From the NCBI GenBank assembly GCA_947184155.2, contig CAMXCT020001868.1:572104-636103 (forward strand): a stretch of DNA of 64,000 nucleotides, in the 5' to 3' direction. Position 1 is the first letter of the stretch. Every line of letters starts with the position of its first letter. The position numbers were made by a program, and so were the translations under genes. The notes beneath the pieces were generated by a model. It was not told where the DNA came from. It ran no database searches and worked only from the letters and a program-made list of their open reading frames with translations. Origin of the DNA: Cladocopium goreaui (Eukaryota > Sar > Dinophyceae > Suessiales > Symbiodiniaceae). Positions 43,444 to 52,622 of this stretch are shown here, piece by piece.

Positions 43444-43676
43444 AATCCCATTAAATTCCATTAAACCACCATAAACCCTCATTAAATCACCATTTTCCTA
43501 TGATAGCTAACTGTTTTCCCATGGTTTCTCCATCGTTTTTTCGCAACAGCCGGATGCCCAGCCAGGCCGCCGACTATCGGCGGATGCCCAACCAGGTCTC
43601 TGACTCTCGGAAGGCGCGGCGCTGCCGGTGATGACTGAGAGATCCATATGTTTAGTATCAGTTTTAGCTATTAATA

Positions 43677-43766
43677 CCCATAGGATCCATGTATGGTATA
43701 TATACTAACATTCGGGGTATATTGATGGTAAATGTTACCATATATAGCATACACGGATCCTATGGG
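43677..43766. mobile_element. Family III palindromic element
   Basis: CCCATAGGATCCATGT ... ACGGATCCTATGGG flanked by ATA on both sides (3-bp target duplication). Confidence 0.8.
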
Positions 43767-43948
43767 ATAGAATATACCGTATATCATGATATTTCGTGAA
43801 ATTCGTGATATTTTTCGATATGCAGAACTTGTTGAATCATGATGAGTCGGTACAACATGGTAATTACTATTGTAGTTACCAAGTGCAACATGTAGATTTT
43901 GAAAAGTAATTCATGATTTGGCCAGGTAGCTACGGCAAAAAAATATTG

Positions 43949-44055
43949 CTGGTTGGTGGTTTGGAACATGAATTTTATTGTTCCATTCAGTTGGGAATAA
44001 TCATCCCAACTGACGAACTCATATTTTTCAGAGGGGTAGGTCAACCACCAACCAG
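43949..44055. mobile_element. Family II element next to a decayed family I copy
   Basis: CTGGTTGGTGGTTTGGAACA ... GGTCAACCACCAACCAG. A family I interior without recognisable tips follows at 44060-44130, and another decayed family I right end (TTAGTTTACCAGAGGGTA) lies at 44542-44559. Confidence 0.8.
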
Positions 44056-44934
44056 GATGGAATTCACATTGAAAATCACCATCTTTAATGGGAAAACTCA
44101 CTATGAATGGCCATGTTCAATAGCAAACTCTTAGTGATTCCCATTAAAAAAATAAAAAATGTGATTCCCATTAAAATAGCTATGTTAGCTATGTTGGTTT
44201 AAACATTAAAAATGGGTAGTTTCACGGTTTTGGCCACGCTGAATCATCGTCAGGAAGATCTGCAAGCTCCTTGGGTGGAGAATCAGCTGCACCCTGAGTT
44301 GGAGCTCAAGGAGACCCCGTGGAGTTTCCGGCTGGCGTTGTTTCCCCGGTTGATATGTTTGAAATATCACATATTATCACTATAATTATTATGGTAATTG
44401 GGATTATCACTATATAATGGGATTATAATATTCTATTACTATATAATGGGATTTCCATTGATATGTTTGAAATACCATATATATCACCATTTTTAATAGG
44501 TAAACCATCTATTTCTATGGGCCATGGCTTCCATAGCTATGTTAGTTTACCAGAGGGTAATAGGGATATAGTGAAGAATAGTTATTGATTATCACATATT
44601 ATCACTATCATGGGATTATATGGGATTATGATAATGGTTATACTGCAATATCTATGGAATATGGAATATCTATGGAATATCTACGGAATGATGATTGATG
44701 TAGCTAAAACAATGCCATAGCACCACCCATGACTGGGAATGGTTTGTAGATGTTTATAGTTTTTACCACCTGTTTTTGGGTGAAATTGGGGGATGGTTTA
44801 TGATTGATTGACCCTCATTATACCAGACAGTATACCTCATGTTTGGACAATAACATCCTGTTGGCAATGTTTTATGATTTGCAAAGCCTCTGTCATAGTG
44901 AATTCTTGCAGGTTTGTTGCAAGGTCAGTTCACA

Positions 44935-44996
44935 GGACTTTGTGCAGGGTTGGAAACGGACCTAAGGACTTTGCGCAGGGTTGGAAACGGACCTAT
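44935..44996. repeat. 31-bp direct duplication
   Basis: GGACTTTGYGCAGGGTTGGA and AACGGACCT occur twice in tandem. The rest of 44560-45249 is AT-rich with no gene seen. Confidence 0.7.
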
Positions 44997-45249
44997 TGGT
45001 AATTAATGGTAATTATAATCCATGGTTGACATCCCTATCAAGCAACCAGTAAGATGGACTGACAGAAGGTTCTGAGAACACTGATCATGTTTCTTGATTG
45101 ACTCCCAATTTGGTCGGTGAATCCCCCAATCATACCAATAATCAATATGAAACTTGCATGAACATGGTGATACAAATATCACAGTACTCATCTACATCAT
45201 TTGTTGGTGGTATATTCCCATATAATATAATATATATATACATACACAT

Positions 45250-45325
45250 TGGATGTCGCCACGACTGTTTGCTTGAATGCCCAGCGAATCTCGATGCCGT
45301 TTGGGCTTGTAGCTCTTCACTCTGA
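45250..45325 (+). repeat. Split direct repeat A1
   Basis: 76 nt beginning TGGATGTCGCCACGACTGTT and ending TAGCTCTTCACTCTGA. Its last base is the A of the ORF1 start codon. It is identical to A2 at 52623-52698 and is likely to contain the 5' end of the genomic RNA. Confidence 0.9.
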
Positions 45326-46113
45326 TGAGTGGAAAGTGCGCCAAGTGCAAGCTGGCCGAAAGGGTCAGCGGTGACACTTGGTGCTTGGGGTGTTCCGGTT
45401 GGGAGGCCATCGAGAGGGAGCTTGTCTCTAGGTGGCCTGGCCCAGCTGGCTTGCGAGCCGTAGCTGAAAACCTGGTGGTTGGGGCGGCTCGGGAAGTCCG
45501 TGCCCTTAGGTCCCTGAGTGCTGGTCTCGGCCGGGCACAAGGGGAACCTAGGGCTGGAACCCCGGCTGCCTCCGCTGCTGGGGAAGCTGGAGCTGGGGGT
45601 TCCCGCGCTTCAGCTGGCCTGGCACCTAAGAGCGCCCCCAAACCGGTGACACCTCCGGCCGCTGACGAAGGGTCTCACGAGGACTCTTACACCTACGAGA
45701 CCGACCCGGAGGAAGAGGAGGCGGCCGTGGAAGACAAGCGCAAGCCTCTCGTGAGGGCACCTGCAGAGAATCGAGGGGGAAGCCGGCGTGACACTGCCGA
45801 GCAGCCTCCTCTGAAGAGGACAAAGGAAGAGAAGAGGAGTGAGGAGAGGCCACGAGAAGAGAAGAGAGAAAGCAGACGAGAAGAGGAGGAAGGCCGGCGA
45901 TCCAGGGATCGTGAACCAGAGAGGCGATCTGAGGAGAGAGAAGACAAGAAAAAGAAGAAATCCAAAAAGAAACACAAACGAGCTGGGCGCAAACACAAGA
46001 GACTTGGACGTCTTGCTGAAGACCCCTACAAGGAGATCCATAGAGGACTGCCCAGTCAGTACCTAGACCAGAGACCATCCCTGCCTGACAGCAGGGAGAG
46101 GAAACAACGCTAA
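45325..46113 (+). CDS. Element ORF1: N-terminal zinc ribbon, charged tail (262 aa)
   Basis: ATG 45325 directly follows the A1 repeat. Residues 5-23 form C-x2-C-x11-C-x2-C (KCAKC...TWCLGC), a likely zinc ribbon. The middle is Ala/Gly-rich, and from about residue 110 the chain is dominated by Glu, Arg and Lys with a strongly basic cluster (KKKKSKKKHKRAGRKHKR near 210-230) that could be a nuclear-localisation or RNA-binding segment. The stop TAA 46111-46113 is 3 nt before ORF2 in the same frame, so stop read-through would fuse them. It may be a Gag accessory protein; no close family is recognised. Confidence 0.75.
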   Translation: MSGKCAKCKLAERVSGDTWCLGCSGWEAIERELVSRWPGPAGLRAVAENLVVGAAREVRALRSLSAGLGRAQGEPRAGTPAASAAGEAGAGGSRASAGLAPKSAPKPVTPPAADEGSHEDSYTYETDPEEEEAAVEDKRKPLVRAPAENRGGSRRDTAEQPPLKRTKEEKRSEERPREEKRESRREEEEGRRSRDREPERRSEEREDKKKKKSKKKHKRAGRKHKRLGRLAEDPYKEIHRGLPSQYLDQRPSLPDSRERKQR

Positions 46114-46116
46114 GCA

Positions 46117-47928
46117 ATGGCGGAAGTCAGGGCGAGAGGACCCAACGAGCAATCATGGGTCGCAATAGAAGATGCGGACTATGCATGGGAGAACTTCTTG
46201 CCTCAGCCAGGAGACGTGGTGGAGTTCGAAGCCAGTCTGGTGCCACAGCACTTGGGAAGCCTGTCCATCGCTGCATTCCTGGTGCTTGCGGTGGAAGAGG
46301 CTGCAGATGGGAGCCTAGTGCTGCAAGGGCGGTGCGTGGGGTCCGACAACGACGATGTTGGCAAGACCCTGAGCAGCATGATAAACCGTCGCTTGGGGGC
46401 TTTGCACTTGTGCCGGGACTCCCCGTGCTCTTTTGCAGAAGACCCCAAGCTGGTTCATGCTGTGAAGGCCCGGTGGCACCACAGGGAGACCTTCGAGGCG
46501 GACTATATGAAGCCCTGGGGGAGGATGGTTTTGAAAGAGTATGGCAGCGAAGAGGATCCTCCTTCAGGGCCCCGGAGGGGCGCCCTAAAGAAGCCAGCCG
46601 CCAAAGAAAAGTCGAGGGCAAGCAAGCCTGGCGCTGGAGCCGCGGCACCCCATGCAGAAGCAGCAGATGGGTTGCGGGCGAGGTTGTCGAAGCTCCGGAG
46701 CGCTATGGCAGGAGGTGGCAGGAAGACGGCTGGGAGGCCCATAGAAGTCCTCGCCAGTGGGGAGTCTTCAGGAGGAGAAGAAGAGGACTCCACCTCACTG
46801 GAAGAGGCAGAGGAGCCGGATACTTCGGGGGGGCCGAAAAAGCCCAGAACTACCCTGGCCCTAGCCGACAGTGTGAAGGGCGAGGAAGAAGCAATGGACT
46901 CGGGACCCCGAGGACGATCCACGAAGAAGAAAAAGAAGGTGAGAGCCAGGAGGAGCAAGGACCCAGGACTGCAGTTGCTGGCACAAGCCGCGCAAGTGCG
47001 GGAGGTCCGAAAAGAGGAGGCCGAGAGGAAGGAGCGGAAGAAGACGAAGTCCTCAAGCACAGGAAGGGTAAAGGCTTTGGTGAAGGCCCTGACTGGCGAA
47101 AAGAAGAGGAGCAAAGATCGAGGAAGAGAGGCCGCTCTGAAGAAGAAGAGGAAAAGAAGAGCGGAAGGAGGAGACGATGGGGATTCCTCCGGCGAGAGCT
47201 CGGGAAGCTCTGGCGGCGGGGAAGAAGAGAGCGACTCCTCGTCGTCGGAGCTTCTGGCCCCCCTGCAGAAGAAGTCAGTAAGGAAACCAGGAGCAGTCCT
47301 CAAGCTTCTGATACAACATGCGAAGCACACCATGGACCAGTCTGCCATCGTGGAGAGCCAGCAGGACGAGACCGTTACGGGGGGCATAAAGATGACCTCG
47401 TACTTCAACCTCCTGGTCAGGCCCTATCATCCGGCGTCGAGCCGGGACATGAAGGAGCTGAACCATCTCTCCATCGGCCTCGACGAGCTGAGGGCCGGGG
47501 AGTTGGGGAAGCTGGGGGACTCCCTTGCTTCCCGCTTCCTGGCCCTCCACACAGCCGTCAACGAGGGCAATTGGAGGGCGGCGCAGTTTCTGGAGCTGCA
47601 CCCTCTGGAGCCCACTCAGGGGGCCCCGGCTGCGTTGCTCCTGGAAGCTCGCCGTCATGGAAAGATGGTCCAAAAGGCTCAGGGCAGCGACGACTGGAAA
47701 AGAGGCCGAGGAGACCAGGAGCCTTGGCCGGCAGGCAACAAGGGAAAAGGAAACAAAGGAAAAGGAAAGGGCAAGACCAAGGACTGGCCGCGAGGAGGCA
47801 AAGGAGATCAGAACTGGCAGGGAGGAGGTGCCTGGGGCAAGCCCCAGAAGAACAATTGGTGGGCGTCGCAGCAGGAGAAAGCCGACAACAAGGAGGCCAA
47901 GCCTGCGGAGAAGGACGCCAAGAAGTAG
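46117..47928 (+). CDS. Element ORF2: Gag-like protein (603 aa)
   Basis: Residues 1-150 look globular (AIEDADYAWENFLPQPGDVV...). A long Glu/Lys/Ser/Gly low-complexity region follows to about 390, then a second globular block with RKPGAVLKLLIQHAKHTM, SYFNLLVRPYHPASSRDM and FLALHTAVNEGNWRAAQFLE. The tail is Gly/Lys/Trp/Asn-rich (RGGKGDQNWQGGGAWGK) and probably binds nucleic acid. Position before RT and this composition fit a Gag, inferred to coat the element RNA. The third frame is also open over the whole ORF because of the skewed composition. Confidence 0.75.
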   Translation: MAEVRARGPNEQSWVAIEDADYAWENFLPQPGDVVEFEASLVPQHLGSLSIAAFLVLAVEEAADGSLVLQGRCVGSDNDDVGKTLSSMINRRLGALHLCRDSPCSFAEDPKLVHAVKARWHHRETFEADYMKPWGRMVLKEYGSEEDPPSGPRRGALKKPAAKEKSRASKPGAGAAAPHAEAADGLRARLSKLRSAMAGGGRKTAGRPIEVLASGESSGGEEEDSTSLEEAEEPDTSGGPKKPRTTLALADSVKGEEEAMDSGPRGRSTKKKKKVRARRSKDPGLQLLAQAAQVREVRKEEAERKERKKTKSSSTGRVKALVKALTGEKKRSKDRGREAALKKKRKRRAEGGDDGDSSGESSGSSGGGEEESDSSSSELLAPLQKKSVRKPGAVLKLLIQHAKHTMDQSAIVESQQDETVTGGIKMTSYFNLLVRPYHPASSRDMKELNHLSIGLDELRAGELGKLGDSLASRFLALHTAVNEGNWRAAQFLELHPLEPTQGAPAALLLEARRHGKMVQKAQGSDDWKRGRGDQEPWPAGNKGKGNKGKGKGKTKDWPRGGKGDQNWQGGGAWGKPQKNNWWASQQEKADNKEAKPAEKDAKK

Positions 47929-47975
47929 AGGCTGGAGAGGTGGGAAGCTGTCCGGTGACGCGCTTCCCGTGTGAT

Positions 47976-49718
47976 ATGAAAGAATGGCAGGTCTTTGAAC
48001 ATTGCTGCACTGACGGAAAGTCGTTGAAGCAGCTTGGCATTCTTTTGGCCTGGACAGTTGTGCAAGGTGGCCACCACGAGGTGACTGGGGGGAAGCTGAC
48101 TGCTTTGTCAAGCCTCCTCCCCGTGATATTTTTCCAGGGTGCTGGCATGTCTGCCGTGCATCGGTCCCTGAAACGGGGGACCTTACCTTTGCGTTTGGGC
48201 CGACTGGAAGACTTGGTGGAGCGGTTGATGCACTGCTCATACCGAGAAATCCTAGGGCCTGATTTCTCCTTTCTGCATGGTACAGAGAGCTGGAAGCTGC
48301 TTTCCCTGCTCTATATCAACTGGTTGCACGGATGCCGTGGCGCGCCCCGGGGCCGCTGGCGTAAGTGCGACCTAGTGGCCCTTTTGAATATAGAGGCCAG
48401 TGTACAGCGAGTGCTGCGGCTAGATCACGAAGCTGGTCGGACGGCAGCCGAGGTGGAAAAAGAGCTGAAGAACCGGTACGTCACTTACACAGGTGAAGAG
48501 GTACCAAAGATGGAGAGTTTGAGTTTTGAACAGATTTTTCCAGCACTGCCCCCCGAGGGGCACGGCGGTTCTATTTCGGTTTTGGAATGGACGAAGGGGA
48601 GAACAAGAACCTGTTTGAATAGGCCCTCCGAATGCATTGCTCCTGATGAGGGGCAGTCCCTGCCGAAGCTGCAAGCTAGGGTTCACATACAAGAAGGTGA
48701 TCGCATGAGGGTTGCTGAGTTGCTAGTTAAGAGAAAGATATGCGACTGGGTGGAACTGGACCATGTGATGGAGTATCGAGGTCAAAAGGTGTTGAATGGA
48801 CTGTTTGGGGTTGCGAAAGCAGCCACGTTACCCGACTCACGTCCACACCTGCGAGTTATTATGAATTTAATTCCCTCCAACTCTGTGATGATACAACTGG
48901 CGGGATCGGTGCAAGAGCTCCCTAGTATTTCGCAGTACATGTCCTTGACGCTGAGCGAGGACGAGAGCTTGAGCCTAGCCCAAAGCGATATGGTCAGCGC
49001 TTTCTACCTCTTTGCCCTTCCCCCTCAGTGGAAAAGTTTCCTTGCCTTCAATCTGGTAGAGGATGGGTCTGCGATAGGAAAGGTCAAAGGCAGGAAGTAT
49101 GCTCTTGCGTGTTGCGTGTTACCTATGGGTTGGTCGAGTGCAGTGAGCGTCATGCAAGAGATCAGCCAACAACTACTGGAAAGGCATGGGTTTTCGCGCG
49201 CGCAGCAGGTTCTTAGGACACGCCCACTCCCGTCTTGGATGACTTCAGTGATGGAGGAAGCCGGGGCTCAACATAAAGCATGGTTCCATGTGTATTTGGA
49301 CAACTTCTTTGCAGGGGAAAAGGTGAAGAAAGGTTCACAGGCTCTGGAGGTCGAGAAGGTTCATCAAGATGCTGAGGCTGCTTGGTCATCGGCAGGTGTC
49401 TTGTCGTCCGAGAAGAAAAAGATCAGAGGAGCCCCAGCAGTTGAGGAGCTTGGTGCTAACCTTGACGGTGTGTCCCAGTTGGTCGGTGCCTCTGCAGGTA
49501 GGCTGTTAAGGTTGCTCCAAACTACTTGCTTGCTGCTCTCTAGAACTTGGATCCCTCGGAAATGGTTGCAAGTGGTTATGGGGCGCTGGGTGCATGTTCT
49601 TCAGTTTCGTCGACCGGGTATGGCTGGGACTTCGCTGGTTTGGAGGTTGATTGCTGGGAAGAAGATCTCAACGGCGGTGCAGTTGGGCGCGCGCGTAGGG
49701 AGCTGCTGTATCTTATGA
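47976..49718 (+). CDS. Element ORF3: reverse transcriptase (580 aa)
   Basis: RT of the DIRS type. Seen from ATG 47976: finger motif LRVIMNLIPSN (292-302), motif A QSDMVSAFYLF with Asp338, motif B LPMGWSSAVS (382-391), motif C HVYLDNFF with YLDN at 440-443, then KKIRGAPAVEELGANLDG and a connection region WIPRKWLQVVMGRWVHVLQF. The second Asp of the usual YxDD is Asn here. The frame is open far upstream through ORF2, so a -1 frameshift from ORF2 is possible; ATG 47976, 47 nt after the ORF2 stop, is the conservative start. The TGA stop overlaps the ORF4 start as ATGA. It copies the element RNA into DNA. Confidence 0.9.
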   Translation: MKEWQVFEHCCTDGKSLKQLGILLAWTVVQGGHHEVTGGKLTALSSLLPVIFFQGAGMSAVHRSLKRGTLPLRLGRLEDLVERLMHCSYREILGPDFSFLHGTESWKLLSLLYINWLHGCRGAPRGRWRKCDLVALLNIEASVQRVLRLDHEAGRTAAEVEKELKNRYVTYTGEEVPKMESLSFEQIFPALPPEGHGGSISVLEWTKGRTRTCLNRPSECIAPDEGQSLPKLQARVHIQEGDRMRVAELLVKRKICDWVELDHVMEYRGQKVLNGLFGVAKAATLPDSRPHLRVIMNLIPSNSVMIQLAGSVQELPSISQYMSLTLSEDESLSLAQSDMVSAFYLFALPPQWKSFLAFNLVEDGSAIGKVKGRKYALACCVLPMGWSSAVSVMQEISQQLLERHGFSRAQQVLRTRPLPSWMTSVMEEAGAQHKAWFHVYLDNFFAGEKVKKGSQALEVEKVHQDAEAAWSSAGVLSSEKKKIRGAPAVEELGANLDGVSQLVGASAGRLLRLLQTTCLLLSRTWIPRKWLQVVMGRWVHVLQFRRPGMAGTSLVWRLIAGKKISTAVQLGARVGSCCIL

Positions 49719-51457
49719 TGGGGGCTTGCTTATTTCATACCTTTCTTGGGGCAACCGTCAGCAATGTGGCGACTGCCTCTGATGCTTCAAACAAAGGTGG
49801 TGCTGTGGGCAAGGCTGAGGAGCTGACCTGTGAGGGTGAGGACTTCGCAAGGTCTTTTTGTTGGCCTAGGGGCTCTCTGGTGCAGGTTCCCGTTTTGGTG
49901 GTGTCCCTGTTCAACGGTGTAGGCGGGGCATTCCGTGTGTATGACTTACTCGGTGTCGAGGTGGCAGGTCTTATTGGGTATGACATCTCAAAAGCAGCGC
50001 ACAGGGTGAGCTCACGAAGGTGGCCTCATGCAGTACTTGGTGGTGATGTGCGACAGATTACAAGACAAACTGTACACCAATGGCTACTTAGATTCCCTCA
50101 CGTTGAGCAGGTTGACTTTTGGGCAGGCTTTCCATGCGTCGACCTCTCTGCAGTGAAGTACAATAGGCTCAACCTAGATGGTCCTGAAAGTGGTCTGTTC
50201 CGTGAAGTGCTACGGGTCTATGAACTTTTGCTTCAAGTCTTTGGTCGTAATTTCAACATCAACTTCTTTGTGGAAAATGTGGCCAGCATGGATAAGAAGG
50301 CTTCTCAAGAAATTTCAGAGTCGTTGGGGGTGCGTCCCTACCGTGTACAGTGCTCCGACGCGGTTCCTATTTCGCGGCCACGTTTCTGTTGGACGAACCG
50401 TTCACTCCCCCTTCTACCAGGCGTTCATGTTACTGACAAGGGCGACTTTTTGGAAGTCCAGGCTCCTGCTGCCTACCCCCAGAATGAACAGTGGTTAAGG
50501 GAAGACTCCATATGGGCCCCAGACGATGCTGATGCGGTATTTCCCACTTGCATGAAAGCCATACGTCGCCAGAGACCTCCACCAGCACCTGCTGGACTTT
50601 CGCGTACTCCCCCAGATGCTCGAGAAAGATGGGCGGCAGACAATTACAAATACCCCCCATATCAATACAAAGACCCATATGTGATCTGGTCGGAGAAGGG
50701 TTGGCGCCTTCTCGAAAGTAGTGAGCGCGACTTGCTTCATGGGTATGGATGGGAGCACACGGCCCTGTGTTGGTCAGCTAGTGACATAAAGAGAGACCCT
50801 CAAGGCTTTGAGGGTCAAAGATGCAGCCTTATAGGCGACTCCTTCAGCGTCTTCTCCTTTGTCATTTTCGCCTGGGCCTCCTGCTTTCCCTACCTTCCTA
50901 CCCTGACTTATGAGCACCTCACCAAGCGTATGGGTATGGCTCCCGGGTTCTGTGCGCCGCTGGACGCCACCTGTCCGCTGCAGCGTACTCTCTCATATGG
51001 TTCTGCTATAGGCACCCCGATGACGGTGGGACATCTGACGCGCTCCCTGTTGACGAGAGTTAATCATACAGGGTCGGATGTACGCATCACTTCAGGGGCC
51101 ATAATGAACCCTAAGACATATCCACGACAGAGTGCAGCAGCAGGTTGGTGGCTTTGGAAACCTGTTTTCTCTTGCAGGTGGGAAAAACAAGAACACATAA
51201 ACCGACTTGAGATGCGCAGCATTTTGCTGGCCCTACGATGGAGAATCGAGCATTTGGGAGAAGCGAATGTGAGATTTATTCATTTGACCGACAGCTACAT
51301 CTGCATGTCCATTATTGCTAAGGGTCGTTCAAGCAGTATGATGCTCATGTCAATTCTCCGAAAAATCGCCGCCCTGGAATTTGGTTTTAATTTATTGCCC
51401 ATCTTAATTCATGTCGAATCCTCGGAAAATCCCACCGATGCAGCTAGTCGAGGATAG
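49715..51457 (+). CDS. Element ORF4: RNase H motifs flanking a C5-cytosine methyltransferase (580 aa)
   Basis: The start ATG overlaps the RT stop (ATGA). Residues 20-30 (TASDASNKGGAVG, Asp23) look like RNase H strand 1. Then comes a full C5-methyltransferase: motif I SLFNGVGGAF (64-73), GYDISKAAHRV (motif II), DFWAGFPCVDLSA with catalytic Cys141 (motif IV), FFVENVAS (motif VI, ENV 187-189), SRPRFCW (motif VIII, 220-226), ERDLLHGYGW (motif IX) and SLIGDSFSVFS (motif X, about 371-381). After it the remaining RNase H motifs appear: HINRLEMRS (Glu499), IHLTDSYICM (Asp526) and ENPTDAASRG (Asp575). All catalytic residues are present. Inferred role: degrade template RNA and methylate cytosines in element or host DNA. 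Confidence 0.9.
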   Translation: MMGACLFHTFLGATVSNVATASDASNKGGAVGKAEELTCEGEDFARSFCWPRGSLVQVPVLVVSLFNGVGGAFRVYDLLGVEVAGLIGYDISKAAHRVSSRRWPHAVLGGDVRQITRQTVHQWLLRFPHVEQVDFWAGFPCVDLSAVKYNRLNLDGPESGLFREVLRVYELLLQVFGRNFNINFFVENVASMDKKASQEISESLGVRPYRVQCSDAVPISRPRFCWTNRSLPLLPGVHVTDKGDFLEVQAPAAYPQNEQWLREDSIWAPDDADAVFPTCMKAIRRQRPPPAPAGLSRTPPDARERWAADNYKYPPYQYKDPYVIWSEKGWRLLESSERDLLHGYGWEHTALCWSASDIKRDPQGFEGQRCSLIGDSFSVFSFVIFAWASCFPYLPTLTYEHLTKRMGMAPGFCAPLDATCPLQRTLSYGSAIGTPMTVGHLTRSLLTRVNHTGSDVRITSGAIMNPKTYPRQSAAAGWWLWKPVFSCRWEKQEHINRLEMRSILLALRWRIEHLGEANVRFIHLTDSYICMSIIAKGRSSSMMLMSILRKIAALEFGFNLLPILIHVESSENPTDAASRG

Positions 51458-51459
51458 CC

Positions 51460-52401
51460 ATGGTGCGTCTCAAAAGCATTGCTGGCACCAGAACCCGCCG
51501 TGCAAGGCGAGAATCCCGGAAGGGAATCGTCTTACGAGACTCCGGTATCACTAAGGCCACTCAAGCCCGATATTTTTGTGCCGTTTCACTTCTTTGCAAG
51601 ACGGTCCGGACCGCCTGTGACATGGAAGACTTGGATGACCAGGTTGGTGACTGGATTGAAGATCAGTTCAAGCAGGGGGCGCCCATTAACACTGTGGCGG
51701 ATGCACTCAGTGGACTCCACTTCTATGTGCCGTCAACCCGAAAGAGACTTCCACTATCCTGGCGCCTGTTTGGGACATGGCGGAAAAAGGAGACACCGTC
51801 TCGGGCACCACCAATTCCGGAAGACCTTTTGTGGGCAATGGTTTCGTTCGCAGTTCAACATCAACTCTTTGTTTTTGGGTGCCTGTTGGCCCTGGGATTT
51901 CACTGCTTTCTCAGAACGGGGGAGTTGCTGGCCATCAGGCCGTGCGACCTTCTGTTGCGCCATGGAAAAGGCATTGTAAACCTCCCTGCTAGTAAAGGAG
52001 GAACCCGACATAACGTCAGGGAGTCAGTGACCATCGATGATCCGGTGGTGGTGACACTCCTCGAAGAATTGGTGCACGCCAAAAGAGAGGCTCACTTATT
52101 CAGGGTGCCAATTTGGAACCTTTCTGGCACCAGATTTCGTGACACATTTGCACAGGTGGTGGCCTTCTTTAAAGTCGAGCACCTCAGGTTCCGACCTTAT
52201 AGCCTCCGACGCGGAGGTGCAACGGCGTTTTTTAGCCAATTTGGGCTAATGGAGAAAACGTTACTCAGAGGCCGTTGGGCCAGTGTCTCTGTGGCACGCC
52301 TTTATTTGTGCGATGCGCTGGCGCAGCTGCCGAGCCTTGTCGCAACACCCCACACCCAGCGGCTGGTCTCTCAATACCGTGCCTTCTGGTCGGCACCCTA
52401 A
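51460..52401 (+). CDS. Element ORF5: tyrosine recombinase/integrase (313 aa)
   Basis: Starts 2 nt after the ORF4 stop (TAGccATG). The N-terminal SAM-like part spans ITKATQARYFCAVSLLCKTV. Catalytic motifs: CFLRTGELLAIRPCDL (Arg152), PASKGGTRHN (Lys179), RPYSLRRGGATAF (Arg250, with Tyr247 where many relatives have His), LRGRWASVSVARLYLCDALA (Trp273 and nucleophile Tyr282). The RRGGAT signature is typical of DIRS and Crypton recombinases. It should integrate the circular copy by strand exchange without target duplication. The stop TAA 52399-52401 precedes B1 by 37 nt. Confidence 0.9.
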   Translation: MVRLKSIAGTRTRRARRESRKGIVLRDSGITKATQARYFCAVSLLCKTVRTACDMEDLDDQVGDWIEDQFKQGAPINTVADALSGLHFYVPSTRKRLPLSWRLFGTWRKKETPSRAPPIPEDLLWAMVSFAVQHQLFVFGCLLALGFHCFLRTGELLAIRPCDLLLRHGKGIVNLPASKGGTRHNVRESVTIDDPVVVTLLEELVHAKREAHLFRVPIWNLSGTRFRDTFAQVVAFFKVEHLRFRPYSLRRGGATAFFSQFGLMEKTLLRGRWASVSVARLYLCDALAQLPSLVATPHTQRLVSQYRAFWSAP

Positions 52402-52438
52402 GGCTGCCAAGCCTCCAGCACAGCTGGACGGGGCACGT

Positions 52439-52622
52439 GGAAGAGAATTTCAGCAGGTCCTGCCATATGGACTTTTTCTGCTGGTTTGATGAGTTGTTGC
52501 CCTGCCATATGGGCCAATGAGATACAGACCATAGGGTCATAATTCAAAGGTGTTATGCCGCAAGGCGAGCATATCAAAGACCTACATGCACGGCAGAGAA
52601 AGTGAGCGGCAGCATGAAAGCA
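52439..52622 (+). repeat. Split direct repeat B1
   Basis: 184 nt beginning GGAAGAGAATTTCAGCAGGT and ending GCGGCAGCATGAAAGCA, identical to B2 at 52739-52922. It joins A2 without spacer. Confidence 0.9.

Noticed and set aside
46155-47928. A 1187-codon open frame beginning inside the Gag-like ORF
   Set aside because: Over this part the translation is a skewed Arg/Gly/Glu shadow of ORF2; RT-like sequence begins only after 47930, so the CDS was started at ATG 47976.
45600-48250. Long minus-strand open frames opposite the element ORFs
   Set aside because: They mirror the GC-rich, repetitive codons of ORF1-ORF3 and contain no motifs.
49547-49714. Longer N-terminus for the methyltransferase ORF starting at TTG 49547
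   Set aside because: The ORF3 frame is clearly coding there (WIPRKWLQVVMGRWVHVL), the start is not ATG, and ATG 49715 overlaps the RT stop neatly.
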